A program made the translations under genes and the position numbers. The notes below the pieces were generated by a model. That model was given only the letters and a program-made list of their open reading frames with translations. It ran no database searches and had not been told where the DNA came from. A stretch of DNA of 64,000 nucleotides from Herbiconiux sp. (GTDB lineage: Bacteria; Actinomycetota; Actinomycetes; Actinomycetales; Microbacteriaceae). Position 1 is the stretch's first letter. Every line of letters begins with the position of its first letter. The stretch spans positions 372,001-436,000 of the forward strand of contig NZ_SCVE01000012.1 in assembly GCF_004297105.1 (NCBI RefSeq), in the 5' to 3' direction. Positions 42,730-51,561 of the stretch are shown piece by piece.

Positions 42730-44019
42730 TCACGCGTCCCACGCGGAATCCATGTCGGCGAGCACCTGATCGACCGTCTTCTGGCCCGTCAGCAGGCCCT
42801 GGACGCCGGTCTGCAGGGCGTCGTACACCGAGGGGTTGGGCCACACGTTCGCGGGAAGCGGCGTGTAGGAGCCATCGGTGAGGAGGTCGACGACCGAGGA
42901 GTAGACCGTGTCGCTGAGGTCCATGTCCTGGTAGGCCGAGATCGGGAGCTCACCGGAGTACTCGAAGTACTTCTGCTGGGCTTCAGGGGTGGCGAGCCAG
43001 TCGATGAAGTCCTTGGCCGCGCTGTTGTCGGCCGACTTGGCGTTCAGCGACATCGTGTAGTTCGAGCTCGCGAGCACGTACTGCTTGCCTCCGTCAGGAG
43101 CCGGGAACGGCTGGATCTTGAAGTCCGCCTCCGCGGGAGCAGCTGCGGCGATCTCCACCGCGGATCCCGACGGGATGAAGCCGCCGATCGACGTTCCGCC
43201 CGCGAGGCCGTTGGTGATGGCATCGAATCCGCCACCCTCCACGCCCGGCTGGAAGCATCCGCCGTTCTTCAGGTCGATGATCGTCTGGAGCGTGTCCTTC
43301 CAGCCATCGGTTCCGGCGAAGGTGACCTTGCCGTCGGCGCGCTGCTGGTTCCAGTCGGGGGTCTCGGCATAGACGCGGCTGGCCGCGATGGCCTGGGCGG
43401 TCAGGCCGGCGTTCGGGCCGGCGGCGCCCGCCACGGCGAACATCGACTTGCCCGCAGCGGTGAGAGTGCTGCAGTCGGCGTAGAGGTCGTCCATCGTGGT
43501 CGGGAACTCGGTGATGCCGTTCTGCCCGGCGGTGCCCATCGACGCCACGATCGAGGCGACCGTGAAGTCGAGCGGCTGGCCGTAGACCTCGCCGTTGTAC
43601 TCGAAGATCGACTCGCTCCCCTTCGGCACGAGGTTCTTCGCCGTGTCGCCGAGGGGTGCGAGGAAGCCCGCCTCCGCGAGGGGCACGAGGCCGCGGGCGT
43701 CGCCGGAGCCGGGAGTGGTCTGGATGACGTCCGACGCGTTGCCGGCCGAGAGCTGGGTGCGGATGGTCTCGCCGTACTTGTCGTTCGGCGTGGGGTTCGA
43801 CGTGATCTTCACGTCGGGGTTGGCGGCCATGTAGTCATCGGCCAGCGACTGGTAGGGGCTCTTCAGGTTGTTCGACGTGGCGAACGTGAAGGTGAAGGAG
43901 TTGCTGTCTCCGGACGATTCGTTGCTCGAACCGGAGCAACCGGCGAGGATGAGGGCGGTCGCGGCCGTAGCGGCCACCAGGGTCGTGCGGAGGACGCGAG
44001 AGCGACGTTGCTGTGCCAT
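42730..44019 (-). CDS. ABC transporter substrate-binding lipoprotein (carbohydrate type)
   Basis: A 429-residue extracytoplasmic binding protein. A signal peptide with Arg-rich start (MAQQRRSRVLRTTLV) ends in the lipobox ILAGCS with Cys28 as lipid anchor. It is followed by a short Ser/Asn/Asp linker (SGSSNESSGDSN) and a family-1 solute-binding fold (AANPDVKITSNPTPNDKYG, DFIDWLATPEAQQKYFEYSG). ATG 44019 with AAAGG upstream is the start; the longer frame runs through the promoter. It is divergent from the LysR gene, with a T-N11-A box between, so it is likely LysR-controlled. A small stem (GGCCCA/TGGGCC, 44048-44063) lies in its leader. Confidence 0.94.
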   Translation of the reverse strand: MAQQRRSRVLRTTLVAATAATALILAGCSGSSNESSGDSNSFTFTFATSNNLKSPYQSLADDYMAANPDVKITSNPTPNDKYGETIRTQLSAGNASDVIQTTPGSGDARGLVPLAEAGFLAPLGDTAKNLVPKGSESIFEYNGEVYGQPLDFTVASIVASMGTAGQNGITEFPTTMDDLYADCSTLTAAGKSMFAVAGAAGPNAGLTAQAIAASRVYAETPDWNQQRADGKVTFAGTDGWKDTLQTIIDLKNGGCFQPGVEGGGFDAITNGLAGGTSIGGFIPSGSAVEIAAAAPAEADFKIQPFPAPDGGKQYVLASSNYTMSLNAKSADNSAAKDFIDWLATPEAQQKYFEYSGELPISAYQDMDLSDTVYSSVVDLLTDGSYTPLPANVWPNPSVYDALQTGVQGLLTGQKTVDQVLADMDSAWDA

Positions 44020-44093
44020 GTCCAGCCTTTCTGACTTCGTTGTCGGCGGCCCATCGGTGGGCCACGCCTGCTGTTTCGCCAGTATTGCATCCC

Positions 44094-44130
44094 TTGTGCT
44101 AGAAAAGCACATAAGTCCTTTCGATGTGCT
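44094..44130. promoter_or_regulatory. LysR-type binding site (T-N11-A box plus extra half-site)
   Basis: AGCACAT (44106-44112) and ATGTGCT (44124-44130) form a perfect 7-bp inverted repeat with an 11-bp spacer, the classic LysR recognition form. A third half-site TTGTGCT at 44094-44100, toward the binding-protein gene, fits the activation site. It lies between the divergent LysR and transporter genes. Confidence 0.75.
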
Positions 44131-44179
44131 GCATAAGGTAGAGTCGAACATCGCCCGTTGACCGGAGGATCACACTGTC

Positions 44180-45121
44180 GTGGCCGACTACTCGCAGCTC
44201 TCCCGGCTCGACCTGAACCTTCTCGTGGCCCTCGACGCGCTCCTGACCGAACGCAGCGTGACCCGCGCGGCCGAGCGGCTGCACCTCAGCCAGCCGGCGC
44301 TCAGCGCCTCGCTCGCCCGGCTGCGCACGCACTTCGGTGACCCGATCCTGGCGCGCCGGGGCAACTCCTACGAGCTCACGCCGTTCGCGCTGCGCATCTC
44401 CGAGCACACCGCCACCGCTCTCGAGGCCGCACGGCGGGTGTTCGAGAGCCAGGCGACCTGGTCGCCGGCGCAGTCGAGCCGCGAGTTCTCGATCTACGGC
44501 TCCGACTACGGGTTCGCCACGATCGGCACCGTCGTCGCGCGCCTCGCGTCCGAGCGCACGAGCGGAGTGCGATTCCGGTTCCTGCTGCACAATCCCGTCG
44601 TCGTGGAAGACGCCGCGAATCGCCTCCGGTCGGCCGATGCGATGATCCTGCCGCACGGTTTCATCACCGACATGCCCTATGCCGACCTCTGGCACGACGA
44701 CTGGCACGCGGTCGTGGCCGACTCGAACACCGCGGTGGGCGAGACGCTCTCCATGGCCGACCTCGCCGCTCTCCCGTTCGTGCTCACCTACGCGTCACGG
44801 AGCGCCTTCACGTCGGCTGCTCGGCAGATCCAGCAGCTCGGCGTCGAGCCGCAGATCGACGTGGTGGTGGAGAGCTTCCTCTCGATGCCGTACTTCGTGC
44901 TCGGCAGCCAGCGCGTCGGCCTCATCCAGGGCGCCCTCGTGCCGCTCGCCCGGAGCATCGGAGGCCTGAGGATCGTGGAGCTGCCGTTCGCGGCCACACC
45001 CATCACGAACGCGCTCTGGTGGCATCCGGTTCACGGCAACGATCCGGAGCACGCCTGGATGCGCGCCCTCTTCGCCGAGGCGGGCCGGTTGGTCGAGGAG
45101 ACCGTGCACCGCTCGTCCTGA
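44180..45121 (+). CDS. LysR-family transcriptional regulator
   Basis: A 313-residue LysR regulator. The HTH is at about 10-70 (LNLLVALDALLTERSVTRAA, LHLSQPALSASLARLRTHF) in the NodD/LinR-like style (DLNLLVALDALL). A periplasmic-binding-protein-like sensor domain follows (about 95-300). GTG 44180 has GGAGG upstream. The perfect T-N11-A box in the divergent intergenic region is its likely site, so it probably activates the ABC importer and the long minus-strand operon when its inducer (perhaps a flavonoid or aglycone, as for NodD-type proteins) is present. It converges with the fused deglycosidase gene (16 bp). Confidence 0.92.
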   Translation: MADYSQLSRLDLNLLVALDALLTERSVTRAAERLHLSQPALSASLARLRTHFGDPILARRGNSYELTPFALRISEHTATALEAARRVFESQATWSPAQSSREFSIYGSDYGFATIGTVVARLASERTSGVRFRFLLHNPVVVEDAANRLRSADAMILPHGFITDMPYADLWHDDWHAVVADSNTAVGETLSMADLAALPFVLTYASRSAFTSAARQIQQLGVEPQIDVVVESFLSMPYFVLGSQRVGLIQGALVPLARSIGGLRIVELPFAATPITNALWWHPVHGNDPEHAWMRALFAEAGRLVEETVHRSS

Positions 45122-45137
45122 GCGGTGCACCGGCCCG

Positions 45138-46442
45138 TCAGTCGAGTCGCGACGCGATGCCGCGCATCAGCGAGTGCTGCCGGCGCACCTGCTCGATCGA
45201 CCGCCAGGGGTCGCGCTCACCCTCGTACTCGCTCGAGAGGTACCCGGTGTAGCCCGCATCCTTCAGGCCCTGCAGCACGGGGCGCCACGGGATCTGCTGA
45301 TCGACGAGATCCTCGTCGATGTCGTGGAACTTCGCCTGCACGAACACCACGTACTCGCCGATCGCGAGGAGGTCGGCCGGATCGACGCCGATACCGTCGA
45401 GGAAGGCCGGCCGGGTCTCGCGCGTCTCGCCCGGGCGCAGCGGGATCGGGCGGTCCTGGAAGATCCCCGTGTCGATGAGCAGCCCGAAGTGCTTCGTGCC
45501 GGTGCGCTGGATGAGATCGATGTAGTCGTCGACGACCGGATGCTTGACCGGCGTCGGCGAGTGGATCTCCGGCGCGATCACGACGTCCAGGTCGGCGGCG
45601 AGCTCGAGGCTGCGTTCGACCGACTCGGTCCAGATCGGGTCGGGAACGAGGTCGCTCGACACCACGCCGATCTTCGGGCGCACGAAGGAGAAGCCGAGCT
45701 GCTTCGCCAGCCGCAGGTCGCGCTGCAGAGCCGCCGCGCTCTCCGCCGCGGTCATCGCTCGCGCATTGGGTCCGCTGGAGTGAAGCCGTGTGTCGATCCA
45801 GGAGCCGTAGTTCGTCGGGGTGAGGGAGTACTGCTCGAGCAGGGCGAACCACCGGTCGAGCCACGCGGTCGACGGCTCCGGATAGCCCGCGACGTGCGCC
45901 TCTCCGAGGATCTCCACACCGGTGGCGCCGACGTCGGCCACATGGGCGAGCGCCGACTCGAGATCGAGCACCGTACCGAAGTCGTGCATGAAGCTGTACA
46001 GGCTCACTCCGTACTGGAACGGCCCACCGTCGTCCGAGGAGCGCAGCGTGATCGACCGCGTCTCCCGGAACACCGACGGCTGGTGCTCCTCCGGGATGTA
46101 CGACATGCGAAGACGGAGCTCGACCGACACCTCGTGCACCCCTTCGGAGAGCCCACCGGGGTAGGGCACGGTGATGATCGCGGCGTCCTCGAGGGGCCAG
46201 CGCAGGCCCTCCGAGTCCCAGAGCTGCTGCAGCGTGCGGGTCTCGCCCTGCAGCGTCCACAGCGGAACGTCGGCGGGCACGTCGACGACGTCATCGACCC
46301 GCACCGCGACACCGTCGATCAGCGAGGCGGTCATGCCCCGGTACGACTGCATCCGCAGGCGCACTTGGAAGCCGGTCACCTCACCGCCTTCGGTCACGTT
46401 GTGGAAGCCGATGGACTGGATGAGGGTGCGTTCGAGGAGCAT
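45138..46442 (-). CDS. Fused beta-alpha C-glycoside deglycosidase-like protein at the end of the pca operon
   Basis: A 434-residue fusion: residues 1-135 match the CGDB/DUF6379 beta subunit (MQSYRGMTA takes the place of LPWYRSL), and 143-434 form the TIM-barrel alpha part starting YGVSLYSFMHDFG. Metal positions are Glu292 (APEIHSPT), Asp324 (LLIDTGIF), Gln369 in VQAKFHDID where the free alpha subunits have His, and Glu405 (LSSEYEGER). The Gln may still bind metal, as in hydroxypyruvate isomerase. ATG 46442 follows AAAGGG. It starts 36 bp after pcaF on the same strand, so it is probably co-transcribed with the protocatechuate genes. Activity is inferred. Confidence 0.78.
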   Translation of the reverse strand: MLLERTLIQSIGFHNVTEGGEVTGFQVRLRMQSYRGMTASLIDGVAVRVDDVVDVPADVPLWTLQGETRTLQQLWDSEGLRWPLEDAAIITVPYPGGLSEGVHEVSVELRLRMSYIPEEHQPSVFRETRSITLRSSDDGGPFQYGVSLYSFMHDFGTVLDLESALAHVADVGATGVEILGEAHVAGYPEPSTAWLDRWFALLEQYSLTPTNYGSWIDTRLHSSGPNARAMTAAESAAALQRDLRLAKQLGFSFVRPKIGVVSSDLVPDPIWTESVERSLELAADLDVVIAPEIHSPTPVKHPVVDDYIDLIQRTGTKHFGLLIDTGIFQDRPIPLRPGETRETRPAFLDGIGVDPADLLAIGEYVVFVQAKFHDIDEDLVDQQIPWRPVLQGLKDAGYTGYLSSEYEGERDPWRSIEQVRRQHSLMRGIASRLD

Positions 46443-46478
46443 CTTCGCCCTTTCGTGTGGAGTGGTCGAGTACGGAGA

Positions 46479-47648
46479 TCAGCGCTGGAGAACGACGGCG
46501 AGACCCTGCCCGACGCCGATGCAGATGGCCACGACGGCGATCCCTGTGCGGCGCCGGGCCAGCTCGTGCGCGGCATGGCCGACGATGCGGCCACCCGAGG
46601 CGCCGAGCGGATGCCCGATGGCGAGCGCGCCGCCGTGGATGTTGAGTGCGGCCGGGTCGAGGTCGGGCCACCCCTTCAGGCACGCGAGCGACTGCGAGGC
46701 GAAGGCCTCGTTCAGTTCGACGAAGTCGACGTCGTTCCAGCCGAGGCCGGCGCGAGCGAGGGCCTTGTTCGCGGCCTCGATCGGCGCAATCGGGAAGTCC
46801 TGAGGGTCGACCCCGTGGCTCGCCCGCCCGACGATACGGGCCAGCGGTTCGCCGTCGAGCGCACCCTCCCGCGCCACCAGCACGGCGGAGGCGCCGTCGT
46901 TGAGAGACGAGGAGTTGCCGGCGGTGACGCTCCCGTCCCTCGCGAACAGCGGGGCGAGCGCGGCGAGCTTCTCCACCGAGGTGCCGTCGCGGATGCCTTC
47001 GTCCCGCACGAGCGGCGCGCCCGGAACCTGCACGATCTCGTCGGCGAAGACCCCGGATGCCCAGGCCTCCGCCGCGAGGCGATGCGACCGCACCGAGAAC
47101 TCGTCCTGGGCGTCGCGGCCGATGCCCCACGTCCGGGCGATGTGCTCGGCCGACTCCCCGTTGCTCACCGTCCACTCGGAGGGCAGAGCCGGGTTGGTCA
47201 TCCGCCAGCCGATCGACGTGTTCCAGAGAGTCGGGTTGCCCGATGCCGGCCACGCCTTGGGCGACTTCTCCAGCACGAACGGGGCGCGGCTCATCGACTC
47301 GACGCCGCCGGCGAGCACGATGTCGACATCTCCCGACTCGATCGCACGGGAGCCCTGGATGACGGCGTCCAAGGAGGAGGCGCACAGACGGTTGACCGTG
47401 GTTCCCGTCACCGAGGTGGGGAATCCCGCGAGCAGGGCGCCGAAGCGCGCGACGTTGCGGTTGTCCTCCCCGGCCTGGTTCGCGTCGCCGAAGACGACGT
47501 CGTCGATACGCTCCGGGTCGAGCCCCGCGCGTTCGACGATCGAGGCCATGACGACGGCGGCCAGGTCGTCGGGCCTCACGCCCGACAGGGCGCCGCCGGC
47601 GCGGCCGAACGGCGTTCGCACGGCGTCGTAGATGACGCTCGCGGTCAT
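46479..47648 (-). CDS. pcaF: 3-Oxoadipyl-CoA thiolase
   Basis: A 389-residue thiolase, last step of the beta-ketoadipate pathway: 3-oxoadipyl-CoA plus CoA gives succinyl-CoA and acetyl-CoA. The acyl-accepting Cys is in NRLCASSLDAV, the active-site His in GHPLGASGGRI, and the second Cys in CIGVGQG. The ATG overlaps the pcaJ stop. The gene order H-G-B-D-C-I-J-F with PcaF last, plus family features, makes PcaF the clear reading, although acetyl-CoA acetyltransferases look similar in isolation. Confidence 0.92.
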   Translation of the reverse strand: MTASVIYDAVRTPFGRAGGALSGVRPDDLAAVVMASIVERAGLDPERIDDVVFGDANQAGEDNRNVARFGALLAGFPTSVTGTTVNRLCASSLDAVIQGSRAIESGDVDIVLAGGVESMSRAPFVLEKSPKAWPASGNPTLWNTSIGWRMTNPALPSEWTVSNGESAEHIARTWGIGRDAQDEFSVRSHRLAAEAWASGVFADEIVQVPGAPLVRDEGIRDGTSVEKLAALAPLFARDGSVTAGNSSSLNDGASAVLVAREGALDGEPLARIVGRASHGVDPQDFPIAPIEAANKALARAGLGWNDVDFVELNEAFASQSLACLKGWPDLDPAALNIHGGALAIGHPLGASGGRIVGHAAHELARRRTGIAVVAICIGVGQGLAVVLQR

Positions 47649-48286
47649 GATCGCTCCTCCAGGGTCAGTGCGGTGAGCTGTTCGAGTTCGGCCACGGTGG
47701 TGTCGCCGAGGAGCTCCCTCACGCGGAAGCCGCCGTCGGTCACGTCGAAGACCGCGCGGTCGGTGTAGACGCGGGAGACGCATCCGACGCCCGTGAGCGG
47801 GTAGGTGCACTCGGCCACGAGCTTGGATGACCCGTCCCGGGTGAGGAGATCGGTCATCACCCACACGTTCTTCGCGCCGATCGCCAGATCCATCGCCCCG
47901 CCCACCGCAGGGATGGCCCCCGGCGCACCCGTCGACCAGTTCGCGAGATCCCCGGCGCTGCTGACCTGGAACGCCCCCAGCACGCAGATGTCGAGGTGCC
48001 CGCCGCGCATCATCCCGAAGGAGTCGGCGTGATGGAAGTACGCCGCCCCGGGCAGGGCGGTGACCGGCTGCTTGCCGGCGTTGATCAGGTCGGGGTCGAC
48101 CCGCCCCGGTTCGGGTGCCCGGCCCATGCCGAGCAGCCCGTTCTCCGTGTGCAGGATGATCTCGAGCCCCTCGGGCAGGTGGTTCGCCACGAGGGTAGGC
48201 GCACCGATTCCGAGGTTGACGTAGGACCCTTCGGGGATGTCCTGAGCGATGCGCGCCGCGAGTTCCACGCGGCCGATCCCCGTCAC
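47645..48286 (-). CDS. pcaJ: 3-Oxoadipate CoA-transferase, beta subunit
   Basis: A 213-residue subunit B of the succinyl-CoA:3-oxoadipate CoA-transferase. The catalytic Glu48 lies in LHTENGLLGMG, and GSYVNLGIGAPTLVANHLP opens the fold. With PcaI it moves CoA from succinyl-CoA to 3-oxoadipate. GTG 48286 overlaps the pcaI stop (GTGA), and its own stop overlaps the pcaF start. Much longer upstream frames are shadows of pcaI and are rejected. Length is normal for the family. Confidence 0.92.
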   Translation of the reverse strand: MTGIGRVELAARIAQDIPEGSYVNLGIGAPTLVANHLPEGLEIILHTENGLLGMGRAPEPGRVDPDLINAGKQPVTALPGAAYFHHADSFGMMRGGHLDICVLGAFQVSSAGDLANWSTGAPGAIPAVGGAMDLAIGAKNVWVMTDLLTRDGSSKLVAECTYPLTGVGCVSRVYTDRAVFDVTDGGFRVRELLGDTTVAELEQLTALTLEERS

Positions 48287-49020
48287 CGGGCCACCTCGAG
48301 GGGTTCGCCGTCGACATCGACGCCGCCCACGAACTCGCCGTTCTCGACCCAACGACGCGGGCTCACGGCCACCACCCGGTTCACGAAGATCCCGGGGGTC
48401 ACCACCGACTCCGGATCGAGCGCACCGAGCTCCACCACGTGATCGACCTGCGCGACCGCGGTCGTGGCGGCGGCGGCCATGATGGGCCCGAAGTTGCGGG
48501 CGGTCTCGCGGTACACCAGGTTGCCCCAGCGATCGCCGCGGTAGGCCGCGATGAGGGCCACATCGGCCTTGATGGGGTAGTCGAGAACGTAGCGGCGCCC
48601 GTCGATGACGCGCTCCTCCTTGCCGGCGGCGAGCTCGGTGCCGACCCCGGTCGGCGTGAAGAACGCGCCGATGCCCGCACCGGCCGCACGGATGCGCTCC
48701 GCCAGGTTGCCCTGCGGCACCACCTCGAGCTCGATCTGCCCGGCGCGGAAGAGACCGTCGAACACCCAGGAGTCGTGCTGGCGCGGGAAGGAGCAGATCA
48801 TCCGGCGCACCCGGCCCCGGGCGAGGAGCGCCGCCAGGCCGAGGTCGCCGTTGCCGGCGTTGTTGCTCACCACGGTGAGATCGCTCGCCCCCTGGTCGAT
48901 GAGCGCGTCGATGAGCTCCACGGGCTGACCGGCGCGGCCGAAACCGCCGATCATGATCGTGGAGCCATCTTCGATGCCGGCCACCGCCTCTGCCACCGTG
49001 CTCACGGTCTTGTCGATCAC
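48283..49020 (-). CDS. pcaI: 3-Oxoadipate CoA-transferase, alpha subunit
   Basis: A 245-residue subunit A of the CoA-transferase: IMIGGFGRAGQPVELIDAL near the start is the CoA-binding glycine loop, followed by VVSNNAGNGDLGLAAL and FFTPTGVGTELAAGKEERV, all typical. GTG 49020 overlaps the pcaC stop. It is co-translated with pcaJ and pairs with it to form the active enzyme. Confidence 0.92.
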   Translation of the reverse strand: MIDKTVSTVAEAVAGIEDGSTIMIGGFGRAGQPVELIDALIDQGASDLTVVSNNAGNGDLGLAALLARGRVRRMICSFPRQHDSWVFDGLFRAGQIELEVVPQGNLAERIRAAGAGIGAFFTPTGVGTELAAGKEERVIDGRRYVLDYPIKADVALIAAYRGDRWGNLVYRETARNFGPIMAAAATTAVAQVDHVVELGALDPESVVTPGIFVNRVVAVSPRRWVENGEFVGGVDVDGEPLEVAR

Positions 49021-49448
49021 GAGGCCCCCTCCGTCGAACCCTCGGCAGGTGACGTCTCGGCGAACACGCCGCTCGCGACGCGGAACGCCGCATTCGCGGC
49101 AGGAACACCGGAATAGATGGCCGACTGCAGAATGACCTCACCGACCTCATCGACGGTCAGCCCGTTGCGCACCGCGGCGCGCAGGTGCATCGCGAGCTCG
49201 TCGTGGTGACCGTGCGCGATGAGGGAGGTGAGCACGGCGATCGAGCGCGAACGCCGGTCGAGGCCGGGACGGGACCAGACGTCGCCCCACGCCGTGCGGG
49301 TGATGAAGTCCTGCCAGTCGGCGGTGAGCGGGGTGATCGCGGCGGTGGCCGCATCCACGTGTTCGCCGGAGAGCACGGCGCGGCGCACGGCCATGCCCTG
49401 CTCCCACCGCTCCGCATCGGTGAGGCCGGGGCCGTCGGGTCGGGTCAT
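49017..49448 (-). CDS. pcaC: 4-Carboxymuconolactone decarboxylase
   Basis: A 143-residue AhpD/CMD-fold protein converting 4-carboxymuconolactone to 3-oxoadipate enol-lactone. RRAVLSGEHVDAA, DFITRTAWGDVWSRPGLDRR and AHGHHDELAMHLRAAVRNG are close to the family consensus, including the conserved His/Glu region HDELAMH. In many actinobacteria pcaC is fused to pcaD as pcaL; here the two are separate genes joined by a 4-bp overlap. Confidence 0.93.
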   Translation of the reverse strand: MTRPDGPGLTDAERWEQGMAVRRAVLSGEHVDAATAAITPLTADWQDFITRTAWGDVWSRPGLDRRSRSIAVLTSLIAHGHHDELAMHLRAAVRNGLTVDEVGEVILQSAIYSGVPAANAAFRVASGVFAETSPAEGSTEGAS

Positions 49449-50218
49449 TGTCGCGCTCCCTCGGTGTGCCGGGCGAAGAACTCGGTCAGGGCGGCCCGCG
49501 TGGCTTCCGGCTGCTCCGCGGGCGGGAGATGGGCGGCTCCCTCGATCACGCCGATCTCGCCCCGGGCGACCCCCTCGGCGATCTCGACCGCCTTCGACTC
49601 GGGGGCGACCGCGTCGTCCCGGCCCCAGAGGGCGAGCACCGGCGCGCTGATCGTGGCGATCCGGCTCCGCACGTCGTAGTCGGCGAGTGCCTCGCAGCAG
49701 AGCGCATAGGACTCGTCGTCGGCGTCCTGAAGAGCATGGAGCAGGCGGCCGGTGAGATCCGGATGCGCCGCCATCGACTCGGGCGCGAACCAGCGCTGAG
49801 CGGAGGCGATGATGATGCTCGACGTGCTCTCGGAACGCACCTTCGCCGCCCGCTCACGCCAGGCCTGCGGCTCGCCGAGCTGGGCGCCGGAGGCGATGAT
49901 CGCGGCGGCACGCACGCGCTGCGGGTGCCGGAGCAGCAGTTCGAGACCGGTCGCCCCACCCAGGGAGACGCCGGCATAGAGGAACGGGCCGTCGACGGCT
50001 GCGGCGACGGCGTCGGCCAGCTCGGCGACCGTGAACGGGTGCGTGGCGGCCGGGGATGCCCCGTGGCCCGGCAGGTCCCACGCGACCAGCCGGTACTGTC
50101 CGCTCAGCGCGACCGCCTCCCACAGGATGGTCGACGTGCCGAGCGAGGGACCGAGCACGAGCACGGGCTGCCCGGCCGACCCGCCGAGTTCCCGCAACGC
50201 CAGGACGGGTACCGTCAT
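49445..50218 (-). CDS. pcaD: 3-Oxoadipate enol-lactonase
   Basis: A 257-residue alpha/beta hydrolase that opens 3-oxoadipate enol-lactone to 3-oxoadipate. The nucleophile elbow is AGVSLGGATG, the acid Asp is in LWGRDDAVAPES, and the His in GAAHLPPAEQP; VAWDLPGHGAS is the typical early strand. ATG 50218 overlaps the pcaB stop, and its stop overlaps the pcaC start. Context makes PcaD far more likely than a generic hydrolase. Confidence 0.92.
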   Translation of the reverse strand: MTVPVLALRELGGSAGQPVLVLGPSLGTSTILWEAVALSGQYRLVAWDLPGHGASPAATHPFTVAELADAVAAAVDGPFLYAGVSLGGATGLELLLRHPQRVRAAAIIASGAQLGEPQAWRERAAKVRSESTSSIIIASAQRWFAPESMAAHPDLTGRLLHALQDADDESYALCCEALADYDVRSRIATISAPVLALWGRDDAVAPESKAVEIAEGVARGEIGVIEGAAHLPPAEQPEATRAALTEFFARHTEGARQ

Positions 50219-51561
50219 GCGCGCTCCTCCTCGGTGCCATCGGCCGGGGTCGTGGCGCGGTCGACCGCGGCGCGGGCATCCCCCGTGTACGCGGCGGGGT
50301 CGAGCAGATCGGGGATGTCGAGGCCGGCGCACTCGGGGAGGTCGCGAATCAGCTCCGCGAGATCGCCACCCGCGCCGGCGGCGGCCACGAGCGCCGCCAC
50401 CCGCTCGGCTCCGATGAGAGGGGTGAGAACGATCGAGAGCCGCTCGGACACGAGGAGGCCGCGGGTGAGCGCGAGATTGCGCGCCACCGCGTGCGGATCG
50501 ACGCTCAGGGTGGCGGTGAGCTGCGCGGCATGCGTGGCCGCTCCGAGAGCGATCCGCAGCAGTTCGCGGAGGGTCGGCCACTCGGCGTGCCAGGCGCCCG
50601 CGGGGCGCTCATCGGCGGCCAGGGCAGCGCACAAATGAAGGGTCGCTGCCAACTGTGGGGCGCGCAGGGCTGCGGATCGGATCAGCACGGCCGCCACGGG
50701 ATTGCTCTTGTGCGGCATGGCGGATGATTCGCCCCCGACTCCGGCGGACACCTCCGCGATCTCGGTGCGCGAGAGCGTGACGACGTCGGCGGCCAGCTTG
50801 CCCAGCGCATCCGTGGTCTGTGCGAGGGCATCGGCGAGCTCGGTGACCGGCCAGCGGCTCGTGTGCCAGACCGCTACGGTGTGGTCGAGTCCGAGCGCCT
50901 CTGCGTACCGCTCGGGCAGCTCACCCGCGGCGGGACCACCGAGCTCGAGGAAGGACGCCCGGGTTCCCGCCGCGCCTCCGAGCTGCACGGGCAGCGTGAG
51001 CTGCCGCAACCGCACCGACGCGCGACGGATGCCGGACAGCCACCCGACCGCGCGGTAGCCGACCGTGGTCGGCACCGCATGCTGGGCGAGAGTGCGGCCC
51101 GCGGACACGACGTCTCGATGCTCGGCCGCGAACGCGGAGAGCGAGTCCTCGACATCGGTCAGCACCGCGACGAGCGCATCGACCGCCCGCCGGGAGATGA
51201 GCATGAGGGCGGTGTCGACGATGTCCTGACTGGTCGCACCGCGGTGGACCCAGGTGCGCACCTCCGGGGGAACCGCATTCTTGAGCAGCGGCACCAGCGG
51301 GATCACCGGGTTGCCGCCCCCGACAGCACTCTCGGCGAGCGAATCGACATCGATCACGAGCGACTCCCACGCCTCCGCGATCGAGTCGGCCGTCTCGCCG
51401 GGCAGGGCTCCGAGCGCCGACCAGGCACGCACCAGTCCGAGCTCGGCGCGCACCAGGGCGGCGAGCACGCCGTCATCGGAGACGACGGCGTCGTGTCCTA
51501 CCGCCACCGGCGAGAGCAGGCCGCGGTCGAACGAAGCGGCGGCGTCGGCGTCAGAACTCAA
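50215..51561 (-). CDS. pcaB: 3-Carboxy-cis,cis-muconate cycloisomerase
   Basis: A 448-residue member of the fumarase/aspartase superfamily. The signature ESSAMPHKSNPVAAVLIRS is the lyase loop with the catalytic Ser, and the early GATSQDIVDTALML carries the other conserved block. It lactonises 3-carboxy-muconate made by PcaHG. I favour TTG 51561, inside the end of pcaG (11-bp overlap), with AAGGAG about 11 bp upstream; a longer ATG (51600) would read through pcaG. The start is uncertain, while length matches the family (about 450). Confidence 0.9.
   Translation of the reverse strand: MSSDADAAASFDRGLLSPVAVGHDAVVSDDGVLAALVRAELGLVRAWSALGALPGETADSIAEAWESLVIDVDSLAESAVGGGNPVIPLVPLLKNAVPPEVRTWVHRGATSQDIVDTALMLISRRAVDALVAVLTDVEDSLSAFAAEHRDVVSAGRTLAQHAVPTTVGYRAVGWLSGIRRASVRLRQLTLPVQLGGAAGTRASFLELGGPAAGELPERYAEALGLDHTVAVWHTSRWPVTELADALAQTTDALGKLAADVVTLSRTEIAEVSAGVGGESSAMPHKSNPVAAVLIRSAALRAPQLAATLHLCAALAADERPAGAWHAEWPTLRELLRIALGAATHAAQLTATLSVDPHAVARNLALTRGLLVSERLSIVLTPLIGAERVAALVAAAGAGGDLAELIRDLPECAGLDIPDLLDPAAYTGDARAAVDRATTPADGTEEERA

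Noticed and set aside
45174..47768. 864-codon plus-strand frame opposite the fused deglycosidase and pcaF
   Set aside because: Shadow frame; the minus-strand genes carry thiolase and TIM-barrel motifs.
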